DNA of 36,668 bases. It comes from Rhizobium sp. AQ_MP. GTDB lineage: Bacteria > Pseudomonadota > Alphaproteobacteria > Rhizobiales > Rhizobiaceae. The notes beneath the pieces were generated by a model that was given only the letters and a program-made list of their open reading frames with translations, did not search any database and was not told the origin of the DNA. The stretch's first letter is position 1. The number at the start of each line of letters is the position of its first letter. This document shows, one piece after another, positions 19,984-28,002 of the stretch. The position numbers and the translations under genes were made by a program. The stretch covers positions 1 to 36,668 of the forward strand of contig NZ_JACJVI010000026.1 of NCBI RefSeq assembly GCF_014237835.1, given 5' to 3'.

Positions 19984-21468
19984 TCAGTCCGGCATGATGT
20001 GGTTGATCAGTGTTTCGGCGGTGAGAGCGCGGCCGGCGCGGAGGCCCCCTTGCGCGTGCTGATGGACACCGGCACAGGCGGCCTCGAAGGCCGGCAGGCC
20101 GTTTGCCAGTCTGGCGCCGATGATGCCGGCGAGCACATCGCCGGACCCAGCCGTTGCGAGGGTGGGCGGCGCCGTTTCCTCGATGGCGACGCGTCCGTCG
20201 GGTGAGGCAATGACCGTGTCCGCGCCCTTGTAGACGACGATGCCGCTCAGGGCTGATGCCGCGGCCAGAGTTCTATCAACCTTGCCCATTCCGATGTCGG
20301 CTGCAATCTCGGGAAAAAGCCTTGCAAATTCGCCCTCATGCGGCGTCACGACCAGCCGCTGATCGCTGCCGCCGAAAGCATTTTGCAGCTCACCTGCCCT
20401 GCCCTTGAAGGCTGAAATACCGTCGGCGTCGAGCACGAGCCGGCCGCCGGCCTCACCGATCATGATGGCGAACTGGCGCGCGCGATCGAGATCGCCAAAG
20501 CCCGGGCCGAGTACGAAAGTGGTGCGCCGGCTGTCCGAAAGCCAGACCGCCAGATCGCTTGCCGTATCGATGCGCGTCAGCATGACGGCGGTCAGATGCG
20601 CGGCGTTGACGGCCAGTGCCGTGGCGGGCGAGGCAAGCGACACGATGCCAGCGCCTGCCATCAGTGCCGCCTCCGCCGACAGCCTGGCCGCACCCGTCGC
20701 GGTCTCCGGACCGGACAGCACGGTCAGGTGGCCGCGCCGATACTTGTGGTCCTCGGCGGAGGCACGGGGCGTGTGATCCGCCCAAATGGCGGTGTCATTG
20801 ATGTGCAGCGCGCAAGCTTCGGCCTCAACGATCCGCCAGGGAATGCCGATGTCGAAGACCTCCAGTGAACCGCAATGCATGCGCCCCGGCAGAAGCACGT
20901 GACCCGGTTTTCGGGTCATGAAGGTGACGGTATGCCTGGCCCTGAATGCTTTGCCCCGCACCGAGCCCGTCAGACCGTCGATGCCCGAGGGCAGGTCGAC
21001 GGCAATGACCGGAAGATCGGCGTCCGTGATGAGGCGGACAGCAGCCTGGGCGGCGTCGGGAAGTTCGCGGCTGAGGCCTGCGCCGAACAGCGCGTCGACA
21101 ACGACGTCGCCTCGCATGGGAGCGTAGAGTTCGATGGCACCGGCAGCAAGCTCGCAGTCTGCCCTCGCCCGTGCGGCGTCGCCCTTCAATGCCGAAGCGT
21201 CACCGAGGCTGAAAAGCTCCACGATCGCACCGCTCCGCGATAGTGCGGTTGCGGCGATATAGCCATCGCCACCGTTGTTTCCCGGTCCGCAGAGCACGAC
21301 ATAGCGCAGCGCCTGGGGATACAGGCGAAGTGCCGCCGCCGCCACCGCCTCACCGGCTCTAAGCATCAGACCATAACTGTCGATCCCGGAACGCGCCGCA
21401 GCGCCGTCGACACGCGCCATGGCGGCAGGTGTCAGCAGAAACTCGGGCTTTGCTTTAAGACTGCGCAT
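19984..21468 (-). CDS. nnr: Bifunctional NAD(P)HX epimerase / ADP-dependent dehydratase
   Basis: Repairs hydrated, damaged NADH and NADPH: the N-terminal YjeF_N domain interconverts R and S epimers, and the C-terminal ribokinase-like YjeF_C domain dehydrates the S form using ADP. The 494 residues fit the fused form. The epimerase half shows CGPGNNGGDG (59-68) and DALFGAGL (about 124-131). The dehydratase half shows LGPGFGD, VTPHEGEFARLFP and TAGSGDVLAGIIG with the catalytic Asp. It starts at an ATG 350 bp from glnB on the opposite strand. Confidence 0.95.
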   Translation of the reverse strand: MRSLKAKPEFLLTPAAMARVDGAAARSGIDSYGLMLRAGEAVAAAALRLYPQALRYVVLCGPGNNGGDGYIAATALSRSGAIVELFSLGDASALKGDAARARADCELAAGAIELYAPMRGDVVVDALFGAGLSRELPDAAQAAVRLITDADLPVIAVDLPSGIDGLTGSVRGKAFRARHTVTFMTRKPGHVLLPGRMHCGSLEVFDIGIPWRIVEAEACALHINDTAIWADHTPRASAEDHKYRRGHLTVLSGPETATGAARLSAEAALMAGAGIVSLASPATALAVNAAHLTAVMLTRIDTASDLAVWLSDSRRTTFVLGPGFGDLDRARQFAIMIGEAGGRLVLDADGISAFKGRAGELQNAFGGSDQRLVVTPHEGEFARLFPEIAADIGMGKVDRTLAAASALSGIVVYKGADTVIASPDGRVAIEETAPPTLATAGSGDVLAGIIGARLANGLPAFEAACAGVHQHAQGGLRAGRALTAETLINHIMPD

Positions 21469-21496
21469 GGTCTGACGTTAGTGCAGTTTCCCCCGT

Positions 21497-21588
21497 TTGC
21501 GCAATGTTGCACGAATTGAGGCAGCGCTTCATGCATATAATGTGGGCATTTGCCTATTTTTCACGCCGATCCATTCGAAATTGCGCAA
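21497..21588 (+). promoter_or_regulatory. Two TTGCGCAA palindromes and a TATAAT upstream of glnB
   Basis: The 8-bp palindrome TTGCGCAA occurs at 21497-21504 and 21581-21588, 84 bp apart (about eight helical turns). Each is followed by a GCAC. A perfect -10 hexamer TATAAT (21536-21541) lies between them, with no good -35. The palindromes sit about 187 and 270 bp before the predicted sigma-54 start, in the usual range for enhancer sites. NtrC is the obvious candidate, but the match to its consensus is poor. Confidence 0.4.
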
Positions 21589-21719
21589 GAAGCACAGGCG
21601 TTTAGCAGCGCGGCAGTTCACGAAAAAAGATTGGCTAGAATCGATATTTTGAACAAAACGGGCTGGCTTTTCCGGCCAATTTCGAGGAGATTTGCCCTGC
21701 CGGACGGAGGAGGCGGCGG

Positions 21720-21743
21720 TTTTTGCGCGATTTTCGCGAAAAA
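21720..21743. repeat. AT/CG inverted repeat abutting the sigma-54 promoter
   Basis: TTTTT-G-CGCG-ATTTT-CGCG-AAAAA: arms of 9 bp with one unpaired G on the left. It ends directly at the -24 element. It could be a repressor site, a bending element or a block to upstream transcription. Confidence 0.4.
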
Positions 21744-21760
21744 CTGGCACGTTCCCTGCA
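21744..21760 (+). promoter_or_regulatory. Sigma-54 promoter of glnBA
   Basis: CTGGCACG-TTCC-CTGCA matches the sigma-54 consensus YTGGCACG-N4-TTGCA at all but one position. The invariant GG (21746-21747) and GC (21758-21759) are 10 bp apart, as required. Transcription should start near 21771, about 50 nt before glnB. Nitrogen (NtrC) control is expected for this operon in rhizobia. Confidence 0.8.
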
Positions 21761-21819
21761 TCCATCCCGGCGGGCGGGGCTCATCCTGCTTTACTGAGGA
21801 AGCGGAGAGAAATTTTCTC

Positions 21820-22158
21820 ATGAAAAAGATCGAAGCGATCATCAAGCCTTTCAAGCTCGACGAAGTGAAGGAAGCCCTTCAGGAAGTCGGCTTGCAGGGT
21901 ATCACCGTGACGGAAGCCAAGGGCTTCGGTCGCCAGAAGGGCCATACCGAGCTCTATCGTGGCGCCGAGTATGTCGTGGACTTCCTGCCGAAGGTGAAGG
22001 TCGAAGTAGTACTGGCAGACGAAAACGTGGAAGCCGTCATCGACGCCATCCGCAACGCAGCCCAGACGGGCCGTATCGGGGACGGAAAAATCTTCGTTTC
22101 GAACGTCGAAGAAGTGGTCCGCATCCGAACCGGCGAAACCGGCATCGACGCCATCTAA
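21820..22158 (+). CDS. glnB: Nitrogen regulatory protein PII
   Basis: PII senses 2-oxoglutarate, ATP/ADP and glutamine status and controls glutamine synthetase adenylylation and NtrB/NtrC. The 112-residue protein starts MKKIEAIIKPFKLDEVKEAL and carries the T-loop with Tyr51, the uridylylation site, in KGHTELYRGAEYVVDFLPK, and the second signature near residue 83-96 (TGRIGDGKIFVSNV). The frame is open about 270 nt further upstream, but that extension has no PII similarity; the ATG at 21820 is the family start. GGAG lies 14 nt upstream, and a GAGAAA-T-TTTCTC repeat sits directly before the ATG and might fold over it. First gene of glnBA. Confidence 0.97.
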   Translation: MKKIEAIIKPFKLDEVKEALQEVGLQGITVTEAKGFGRQKGHTELYRGAEYVVDFLPKVKVEVVLADENVEAVIDAIRNAAQTGRIGDGKIFVSNVEEVVRIRTGETGIDAI

Positions 22159-22165
22159 TTGGAAT

Positions 22166-22185
22166 CCGACACCTAGGGAGGTCGG
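22166..22185 (+). other. Hairpin between glnB and glnA
   Basis: CCGAC and GTCGG (22166-22170, 22181-22185) form a short stem in the 63-bp intergenic space. It lacks a T-run, so partial termination or an RNA processing site is possible. Confidence 0.35.
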
Positions 22186-22221
22186 GTTCAAATCGTCAGC
22201 TCACGCGAGGAACATAAAAAC

Positions 22222-23631
22222 ATGACGACCGCAAACGATATCCTGAAACAGATCAAGGACAACGACATCAAGTTCGTCGACCTGCGCTTCACCGATCCCA
22301 AGGGCAAGCTGCAGCACGTGACGATGGATGTCGCCTGCGTCGACGAAGACATGTTCGCCGATGGCGTCATGTTCGACGGTTCTTCGATCGCTGGTTGGAA
22401 GGCCATCAACGAGTCCGACATGGTGCTGATGCCGGATCCGGCCACCGTACACATGGACCCCTTCTTCGCCCAGTCGACGATGGTCATCCTCTGCGACATC
22501 CTGGATCCGGTTTCCGGCGAAGCCTATAACCGCGACCCGCGCGGCACCGCCAAAAAGGCCGAAGCCTATCTCAAGGCATCGGGCATCGGTGACACCGTTT
22601 TCGTCGGTCCGGAAGCCGAATTCTTCGTCTTCGACGACGTGAAGTACAAGGCCGACCCCTACAACACCGGCTTCAAGCTCGACTCGACCGAACTGCCGTC
22701 GAACGACGACACCGATTACGAGACCGGCAACCTCGGCCACCGTCCGCGCGTCAAGGGCGGCTACTTCCCGGTTCCGCCGATCGACAGCCTGCAGGACATG
22801 CGCTCCGAGATGCTGACGGTTCTCGGCGAAATGGGCGTCGTCGTCGAAAAGCACCACCACGAAGTGGCAGCGGCCCAGCACGAGCTCGGCATCAAGTTCG
22901 ACGCGCTGGTGCGCAACGCCGACAAGATGCAGATCTACAAGTATGTCGTCCACCAGGTCGCCAACGCCTATGGCAAGACGGCAACCTTCATGCCGAAGCC
23001 GATCTTCGGCGACAATGGTTCGGGCATGCACGTGCACATGTCGATCTGGAAGGACGGCAAGCCGACCTTCGCTGGCGACGAATATGCCGGCCTTTCGGAA
23101 AGCTGCCTGTTCTTCATCGGCGGCATCATCAAGCATGCCAAGGCAATCAACGCCTTCTCCAATCCGTCGACGAACTCGTACAAGCGTCTGGTTCCGGGCT
23201 ATGAAGCGCCGGTTCTGCTCGCCTATTCGGCCCGCAACCGTTCGGCCTCGTGCCGCATTCCGTTCGGCTCCAACCCGAAGGCCAAGCGCGTCGAAGTCCG
23301 CTTCCCGGATCCGACCGCCAACCCCTATCTCGCCTTTGCTGCCATGCTGATGGCCGGCCTCGACGGCATCAAGAACAAGATCCATCCGGGCAAGGCCATG
23401 GACAAGGATCTCTACGACCTGCCGCCGAAGGAGCTGAAGAAGATCCCGACCGTCTGCGGTTCGCTGCGCGAGGCACTCGAGAGCCTCGACAAGGATCGCA
23501 AGTTCCTGACCGCCGGCGGCGTCTTCGACGACGACCAGATCGACAGCTTCATCGAGTTGAAGATGCAGGAAGTCATGCGCTTCGAAATGACCCCGCATCC
23601 GGTCGAATTCGACATGTACTACTCGGCCTGA
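22222..23631 (+). CDS. glnA: Glutamine synthetase type I
   Basis: Condenses ammonia and glutamate to glutamine with ATP; the main entry of nitrogen into metabolism, acting as a cytoplasmic dodecamer. The 469-residue length is that of GSI-beta. Visible signatures are FDGSSIAGW (51-59), VGPEAEFFVFD (128-138), the ATP-binding KPIFGDNGSGMHVHMS (259-274), NRSASCRIP and the adenylylation site Tyr398 (MDKDLYDLPP). GAGG lies about 10 nt before the ATG. It is transcribed with glnB and ends at a strong terminator. Confidence 0.98.
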   Translation: MTTANDILKQIKDNDIKFVDLRFTDPKGKLQHVTMDVACVDEDMFADGVMFDGSSIAGWKAINESDMVLMPDPATVHMDPFFAQSTMVILCDILDPVSGEAYNRDPRGTAKKAEAYLKASGIGDTVFVGPEAEFFVFDDVKYKADPYNTGFKLDSTELPSNDDTDYETGNLGHRPRVKGGYFPVPPIDSLQDMRSEMLTVLGEMGVVVEKHHHEVAAAQHELGIKFDALVRNADKMQIYKYVVHQVANAYGKTATFMPKPIFGDNGSGMHVHMSIWKDGKPTFAGDEYAGLSESCLFFIGGIIKHAKAINAFSNPSTNSYKRLVPGYEAPVLLAYSARNRSASCRIPFGSNPKAKRVEVRFPDPTANPYLAFAAMLMAGLDGIKNKIHPGKAMDKDLYDLPPKELKKIPTVCGSLREALESLDKDRKFLTAGGVFDDDQIDSFIELKMQEVMRFEMTPHPVEFDMYYSA

Positions 23632-23652
23632 TTATCAGGGTTTGCAGGATAG

Positions 23653-23682
23653 GCGCCGGCGGAGAGATCCGCCGGCGCTTTT
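23653..23682 (+). terminator. glnA rho-independent terminator
   Basis: A perfect 11-bp stem GCGCCGGCGGA/TCCGCCGGCGC with a GAGA loop, followed by TTTT, 21 nt after the glnA stop. Confidence 0.9.
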
Positions 23683-23780
23683 CGTTGCAAGTCGTACTGT
23701 TTCGATGGAATGGCGCTTTCACGAACGGCTGCGACACGGTAGCACTGATTGCCAAATTCCATGCTCGGTCAGAAATTTCC

Positions 23781-24701
23781 ATGCCAGCCTCATCCAAGAC
23801 ATCCGACCCGCGCTTCTACGACTGGCTGTTGTTTTTGCTGGCACCGCTCTTGTTTTCATCCAACCTGATCTTTGGCCGGGGGATCACCGGCGAGGTCGGT
23901 CCATTTACGACGGCGCTGCTGCGCTGGCTGGGCGCCGCCCTTCTGATGTCGCCCTTCATCTGGCGGGAGCGCGAGGCGTGCCTCGCCTTCGTCCGGCAGC
24001 ACACCGCGCTCTGGCTGACGCTCGGCGTCCTGGGCATGGGCATCTGCGGCGGGGTCGTCTACTGGGCGCTGACGCTGACCACCGCCTCCAACGCGACCTT
24101 GATCTACACCACATCGTCGCTGTTCATCATTCTGTTCCAGTGGCTCTTTCAGAAGCGGGCGATCACGCGGCGCGAACTCGTCGGCATGATCATCGCCTTT
24201 GCAGGCGTTGTGGCGATCGTGCTCAAGGGGCATCCCGAGGCGCTCCTCGACCTGACCTTCAACATCGGAGACCTGGCGATCCTTGTTGCTGCCATTGCCT
24301 TTGCTGCCTATTCGCTGCTGCTCCGGCGCCCGTCCGTGCGAGCCATGCCGCCGCTTCCTCTGTTTGCTCTTCTGGCGGCATCGGGCGCCATCGTGCTCGT
24401 ACCGCCTGGCGTGATCGAGATGGCCTCCGGAGGCCCGCTGCCCGACACGCTGATGGAGTTTGCCAAGCTTGGCGGGATCATTCTCTTTGCGTCGCTTGCC
24501 GCCTTCTACTGCTTCCAGCATGCGGTCCAGGTCTTCGGACCGGGGATTGCGGGCATGACACTCTATCTCATGCCGCCGATGTCCATCCTGATGGCAGTGA
24601 TCTTTCTCGGCGAGCGCTTCGAGAGTTATCATGCCGTCGGCATCGTGCTGGTGACGGGCGGGCTGATCCTGGCGACGGCGCCTGCGCGAAAGACGACCTA
24701 G
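23781..24701 (+). CDS. EamA family (DMT superfamily) transporter
   Basis: A 306-residue inner-membrane protein with about ten hydrophobic segments arranged as two EamA repeats (about 15-145 and 160-300), the drug/metabolite transporter fold. Substrate unknown; family members export amino acids, metabolites or drugs. The frame is open far upstream into glnA, but the ATG at 23781 gives the normal family length and starts before the first membrane segment. No good Shine-Dalgarno is visible. It is separated from glnA by a strong terminator, so it needs its own promoter. Confidence 0.9.
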   Translation: MPASSKTSDPRFYDWLLFLLAPLLFSSNLIFGRGITGEVGPFTTALLRWLGAALLMSPFIWREREACLAFVRQHTALWLTLGVLGMGICGGVVYWALTLTTASNATLIYTTSSLFIILFQWLFQKRAITRRELVGMIIAFAGVVAIVLKGHPEALLDLTFNIGDLAILVAAIAFAAYSLLLRRPSVRAMPPLPLFALLAASGAIVLVPPGVIEMASGGPLPDTLMEFAKLGGIILFASLAAFYCFQHAVQVFGPGIAGMTLYLMPPMSILMAVIFLGERFESYHAVGIVLVTGGLILATAPARKTT

Positions 24702-24735
24702 GTGTGGCAGGCTGCCGCGCTGTCACACACCATCC

Positions 24736-24764
24736 CTTGATTTTGCCGGGCTTTCTTCCCAGAT
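24736..24764 (+). promoter_or_regulatory. Candidate heat-shock (RpoH) promoter of hspQ
   Basis: CTTGATT (24736-24742) and TCCCAGAT (24757-24764), 14 bp apart, resemble the sigma-32 elements CTTGAAA and CCCCATNT (6 of 8 in the second). The position, about 25 nt before the hspQ start, and the heat-shock role of HspQ fit. Confidence 0.45.
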
Positions 24765-24788
24765 ATGACAGGGAAAGGAAGTCAAACC

Positions 24789-25118
24789 ATGAAACAACGA
24801 AGCGCTAAATTTGGTATCGGGGACGTCGTACGGCACAAGTTCTTTCCGTTCCGCGGCGTGATCTTCGATGTTGATCCGGAATTTGCCAATTCCGAGGAAT
24901 GGTGGAACGCAATCCCCGCCGAAGTGCGACCGCACAAGGACCAGCCCTTCTATCATCTGCTGGCTGAGAATGCGGAGACCGAATATGTGGCCTATGTGTC
25001 CGAGCAGAACCTGGAACGCGACCAGAGCGACCAGCCGCTGCGCAATCCTCAGATCCAACAGATCTTCGTGATGGAGCAGGCCGGACGCTACAAGCCGAAG
25101 ATGAACTTCGCCCACTGA
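24789..25118 (+). CDS. hspQ: Heat shock protein HspQ
   Basis: HspQ (YccV-like, hemimethylated-DNA-binding-like domain) is a small cytoplasmic protein known in enterobacteria to affect Lon proteolysis and DnaA stability. The 109-residue protein has the family start AKFGIGDVVRHKFFPFRGVIFDVDP, then PFYHLLAEN and AYVSEQNL. AAGGAAG 7 nt before the ATG at 24789 supports this start over a possible ATG eight codons upstream. It ends at a hairpin shared with the convergent ialB-like gene. Confidence 0.93.
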   Translation: MKQRSAKFGIGDVVRHKFFPFRGVIFDVDPEFANSEEWWNAIPAEVRPHKDQPFYHLLAENAETEYVAYVSEQNLERDQSDQPLRNPQIQQIFVMEQAGRYKPKMNFAH

Positions 25119-25142
25119 CGGCACCCGATGCCCTGAAACGAA

Positions 25143-25171
25143 AGAAGCCCGCGTCATCGACGCGGGCTTCT
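25143..25171. terminator. Bidirectional terminator between hspQ and ialB-like gene
   Basis: AGAAGCCCGCGTC and GACGCGGGCTTCT pair perfectly over 13 bp with a 3-nt loop. T-rich sequence follows on both strands. Confidence 0.8.
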
Positions 25172-25195
25172 GTTGTTCTCACACGATCGCCGGGA

Positions 25196-25825
25196 TCAAT
25201 TGCCCTGCTTGGCCGCATTCTGCGCGTCGGTGATCGCCTTTGCGCGTTCTTCCTGCTTCTTCTGCATTGCTTCCTGCAGGAGACGCTGGCGCTCTTCTGC
25301 CTGCGACTGCGAGATGGCCTCGCCTTCGTAGGCACCCGTGAAGCCGGTGAGCGGGATCTTGATCGGGTTCGGCGCGCGGCGGAAATTGATCGAGGTGAAC
25401 ACCACTTCGCCACCCTTCTTCAGGCTGTCGATGATGGCGTCGGTCAGCGGGATTTCAGCCGTGCAGCGGTCGGGCAGGCAGACGGCGTAGTCGAGCTTGG
25501 TGCCCTTGCCGCCATCGATCTGCATCATCACGCCCGGCGGGATCAGACGCGCCGAGGGTACGGTGACCTGCAGCAGCTTGCGGTTTACCTTGCCTTCGAC
25601 GGTGATGAGACCGACAGCCGTGATCAGCTGACCATTGGCGGCGACGAGCTGGTTCTGCACGACGCAGACATCGGATTCTTCCTGCTTGGCACAGGTCTTG
25701 AACCATCTTGCGTCCGTCGGTGCGGCAGCATCCTGGGCCTGGGCGGCAACCGGCATGGCTGCGGCGGCGAAGGACAATGCGAGTGCAGACACAGCCGTCC
25801 GCGTTGCGTTGGTAAATTTGAACAT
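25196..25825 (-). CDS. Invasion-associated locus B (IalB) family protein
   Basis: A 209-residue secreted protein with a Sec signal peptide (about residues 1-30, cleavage after AQA). The middle part carries the IalB pattern with four cysteines (FKTCAKQ, SDVCVVQ, YAVCLPDRC), likely two disulfides, and the block PLTDAIIDSLKKG. The last 40 residues form a charged helix rich in Gln, Glu and Lys, probably a coiled coil. The family is named from Bartonella, where it is linked to erythrocyte invasion, but it is common in free-living rhizobia and its role there is unknown. AGGAG lies 13 nt before the ATG. Confidence 0.88.
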   Translation of the reverse strand: MFKFTNATRTAVSALALSFAAAAMPVAAQAQDAAAPTDARWFKTCAKQEESDVCVVQNQLVAANGQLITAVGLITVEGKVNRKLLQVTVPSARLIPPGVMMQIDGGKGTKLDYAVCLPDRCTAEIPLTDAIIDSLKKGGEVVFTSINFRRAPNPIKIPLTGFTGAYEGEAISQSQAEERQRLLQEAMQKKQEERAKAITDAQNAAKQGN

Positions 25826-25887
25826 ATGCGTATTCCGTCTCCTGAAAGCCCCTGTCGCGCGGACTTGTGTGCCGCGTCATTCGCCCG

Positions 25888-25980
25888 ATTTGCCTGCCCT
25901 CACCTGTCGTTCAAATGAGGCAAATGCATGACCCGGCGTTCCGGCTCACCTGTTACATTGCAGCGGCTGGAATATCCAGC
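25888..25980. promoter_or_regulatory. Inverted repeats in the ialB / SBP divergent region
   Basis: The 273-bp gap between the two divergent genes holds ATTTGCCT (25888-25895) paired with AGGCAAAT (25918-25925), and GCTGGA-ATA-TCCAGC (25966-25980). Either could be a regulator site for one or both genes. No convincing -35/-10 pair was found. Confidence 0.35.
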
Positions 25981-26098
25981 ATTTCTTTGATGCCGGCGTT
26001 TCAACTCCCCCTGCATCTCACCCCCGTGTGTTGGTTTTGTGGTGATTGTGATAGCGTCCGCGCTTATTCGAGATTCCATTCCCGGGAGGATCAGTACC

Positions 26099-27904
26099 TT
26101 GCGCCGTCTGTTGTTCAGTCTATTCCTGCTGCCCTTTGCCACCGTCGCCCATGCGCAACCCGTGCACGGCATCGCCATGCATGGCGAGCCGGCCCTCGCT
26201 GCCGGCTACACGCATTTTCCCTACGTGGATCCGGGGGTTAAGAAAGGCGGCAAGGTCAACTACGGCGTTGTCGGCACCTATGATGCGCTCAACCCCTTCG
26301 TCCTCAAGGGCATGCGCACGACCGCGCGCGGTGTCTGGGATCCGGAATTCGGCAACCTGCTTTATGAACCGCTGATGACGCGCTCGGCAGACGAGCCCTT
26401 CTCGCTTTATGGGCTGCTCGCCGAAAGCGTCGAATGGGACGCGGATCGCACCTTTGTGCAGTTCAATCTGAATCCGAAGGCGCGGTGGCATGACGGCAAG
26501 CCGGTGACTCCCGAAGATGTGATCTTCACCTTCGAACTCTTGCGCGACAAGGGTCGCCCCCCCTTCAACGGCCGACTGAATGCCGTGGCCAAGATGGAGA
26601 AGGTGGGAGAGAACGGAATCAAGTTCACCTTCAATGAAAAAGCGAATCGCGAAACGCCGCTGATCTTTGCTCTGTCGACCCCGATCCTGCCGAAACATGC
26701 GATCGATCCCGCGACCTTCGACCAGGGCGGGCTCGCCATCCCGGTCGGTTCGGGACCCTACAAGATCAAGGATCTGAAGCCCGGCGAGAAGATCACATGG
26801 GCCCGCGATCCCCAATACTGGGGCAAGGACATTCCGTCGAAGGTCGGATTCGACAATTACGACGAGATCACGGTCACCTATTTCCTGCAGGAAGCGACCC
26901 TCTTCGAGGCCTTCAAGAAGGGCGAGATCGACATCTATCCCGACGGTGATGCCAACCACTGGCAGCGCGCCTATGACTTCCCGGCTGTGCAGAAGGGCGA
27001 CGTCGTCAAGGAGGCCTTCCAGCCGGGTCTGCCGACCGGCATGCTGGGCTTCGTCTTCAATACCCGTCGTCCGATCTTTGCCGACGTCAAGGTGCGCCAA
27101 GCGATCAGCACCGCCTTCGACTTCGAATCGATGAACAAGACGCTGTTCGGCAATGCCTTCACTCGTACCCAGAGCTACTGGCAGAATTCCAAGCTCGGCG
27201 CCTTCGGCAATGCGGCGGATGACAAGGAACTGGCCCTGCTCGGTCCAGCAAAACACAGGTTGTCACCGGAGATCCTGGCCGGCACCTTTACCCAGTCGGC
27301 AACCGATGGCTCGGGCGGCGATCGCAAGGCGCTGGGCCAGGCGGTGAAGCTCTTCGGCGAAGCCGGCTACAAGATCCAGGGCGGGAAGATGGTCGATGCG
27401 TCCGGCAAGCAACTCGCCTTCGAAGTGATGACGCAAAACGAGGGCCAGGAAAAGATGGCTCTCGCATTCCAACGGACACTGAAGATGATCGGGGTCGAGA
27501 TGGCGATCCGGACCGTTGACGATGCCCAGTACCAGGCGCGGTCGAACAGTTTCGACTATGACATGATCATCAAGTCGTATACCTCCTCGCTGTCGCCGGG
27601 TGCCGAGCAGGTCAATCGCTGGGGTTCCGAATCGAAGGATGCCCAAGGCAGCTTCAACTACGCGGGTGTCGCCGACCCCGATGTCGACCGGATGATCGAG
27701 GCGCTGCTGCAGGCGCGTGAACCTCAGGATTTCCAGGCTGCCGTGCGCGCCTATGACCGCCTGCTGGTCGCCGGCCACTATGTCGTGCCGCTCTATCACA
27801 TCGGCGAACAGTGGGTGGCACGCTGGAAGCATATCGGTCGTCCGGAGGCCGCACCGCTTTACGGCTACCAGCGTCCGACATGGTTCGACGCCCGGGTGCA
27901 GTAA
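26099..27904 (+). CDS. Extracellular solute-binding protein, family 5 (YejA-like)
   Basis: Periplasmic binding protein of the peptide/nickel ABC transporter class (SBP_bac_5), close in length (601 residues) to YejA. The signal peptide runs from the start to AHA-Q. Landmarks are HGEPALAAGYTHFPYVDP, LLAESVEWDAD, ARWHDGKPVTPEDVIFTFE and VKVRQAISTAFDFE. The start is a TTG at 26099: GGGAGGA lies about 9 nt before it and it opens the signal peptide exactly; an upstream ATG at 26039 would put 20 extra residues in front. No cysteine follows the cleavage site, so it is not a lipoprotein. No permease or ATPase genes are adjacent. Confidence 0.92.
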   Translation: MRRLLFSLFLLPFATVAHAQPVHGIAMHGEPALAAGYTHFPYVDPGVKKGGKVNYGVVGTYDALNPFVLKGMRTTARGVWDPEFGNLLYEPLMTRSADEPFSLYGLLAESVEWDADRTFVQFNLNPKARWHDGKPVTPEDVIFTFELLRDKGRPPFNGRLNAVAKMEKVGENGIKFTFNEKANRETPLIFALSTPILPKHAIDPATFDQGGLAIPVGSGPYKIKDLKPGEKITWARDPQYWGKDIPSKVGFDNYDEITVTYFLQEATLFEAFKKGEIDIYPDGDANHWQRAYDFPAVQKGDVVKEAFQPGLPTGMLGFVFNTRRPIFADVKVRQAISTAFDFESMNKTLFGNAFTRTQSYWQNSKLGAFGNAADDKELALLGPAKHRLSPEILAGTFTQSATDGSGGDRKALGQAVKLFGEAGYKIQGGKMVDASGKQLAFEVMTQNEGQEKMALAFQRTLKMIGVEMAIRTVDDAQYQARSNSFDYDMIIKSYTSSLSPGAEQVNRWGSESKDAQGSFNYAGVADPDVDRMIEALLQAREPQDFQAAVRAYDRLLVAGHYVVPLYHIGEQWVARWKHIGRPEAAPLYGYQRPTWFDARVQ

Positions 27905-27929
27905 CGTCCGAATGTTTGACTGAGTGTTT

Positions 27930-27959
27930 GCGGGCCGGAGCTTGTCTCCGGCCCGCTTT
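27930..27959 (+). terminator. Terminator after the solute-binding protein gene
   Basis: An 11-bp perfect stem GCGGGCCGGAG/CTCCGGCCCGC with a 5-nt loop, followed by TTTGCTTT, 25 nt after the stop. Confidence 0.8.
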
Positions 27960-28002
27960 GCTTTAAGTGACAGGCATAGCTCTGCCAAGAAAGGACACCC
28001 TC

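Noticed and set aside
21550..21819. Upstream extension of the glnB frame
   Set aside because: It would run through the sigma-54 promoter and encodes nothing PII-like.
23705..23762. ATGGAAT / ATTCCAT inverted repeat and two AAAT(T)TCCATGC copies before the first EamA gene
   Set aside because: Arms of 7 bp with a 44-bp gap, and repeats that partly include the start codon, are within what chance allows here.
24702..24728. GTGTGGCAG / CTGTCACAC hairpin after the first EamA gene
   Set aside because: No T-run and a 9-nt loop; too weak to call a terminator, although a weak pause is possible.
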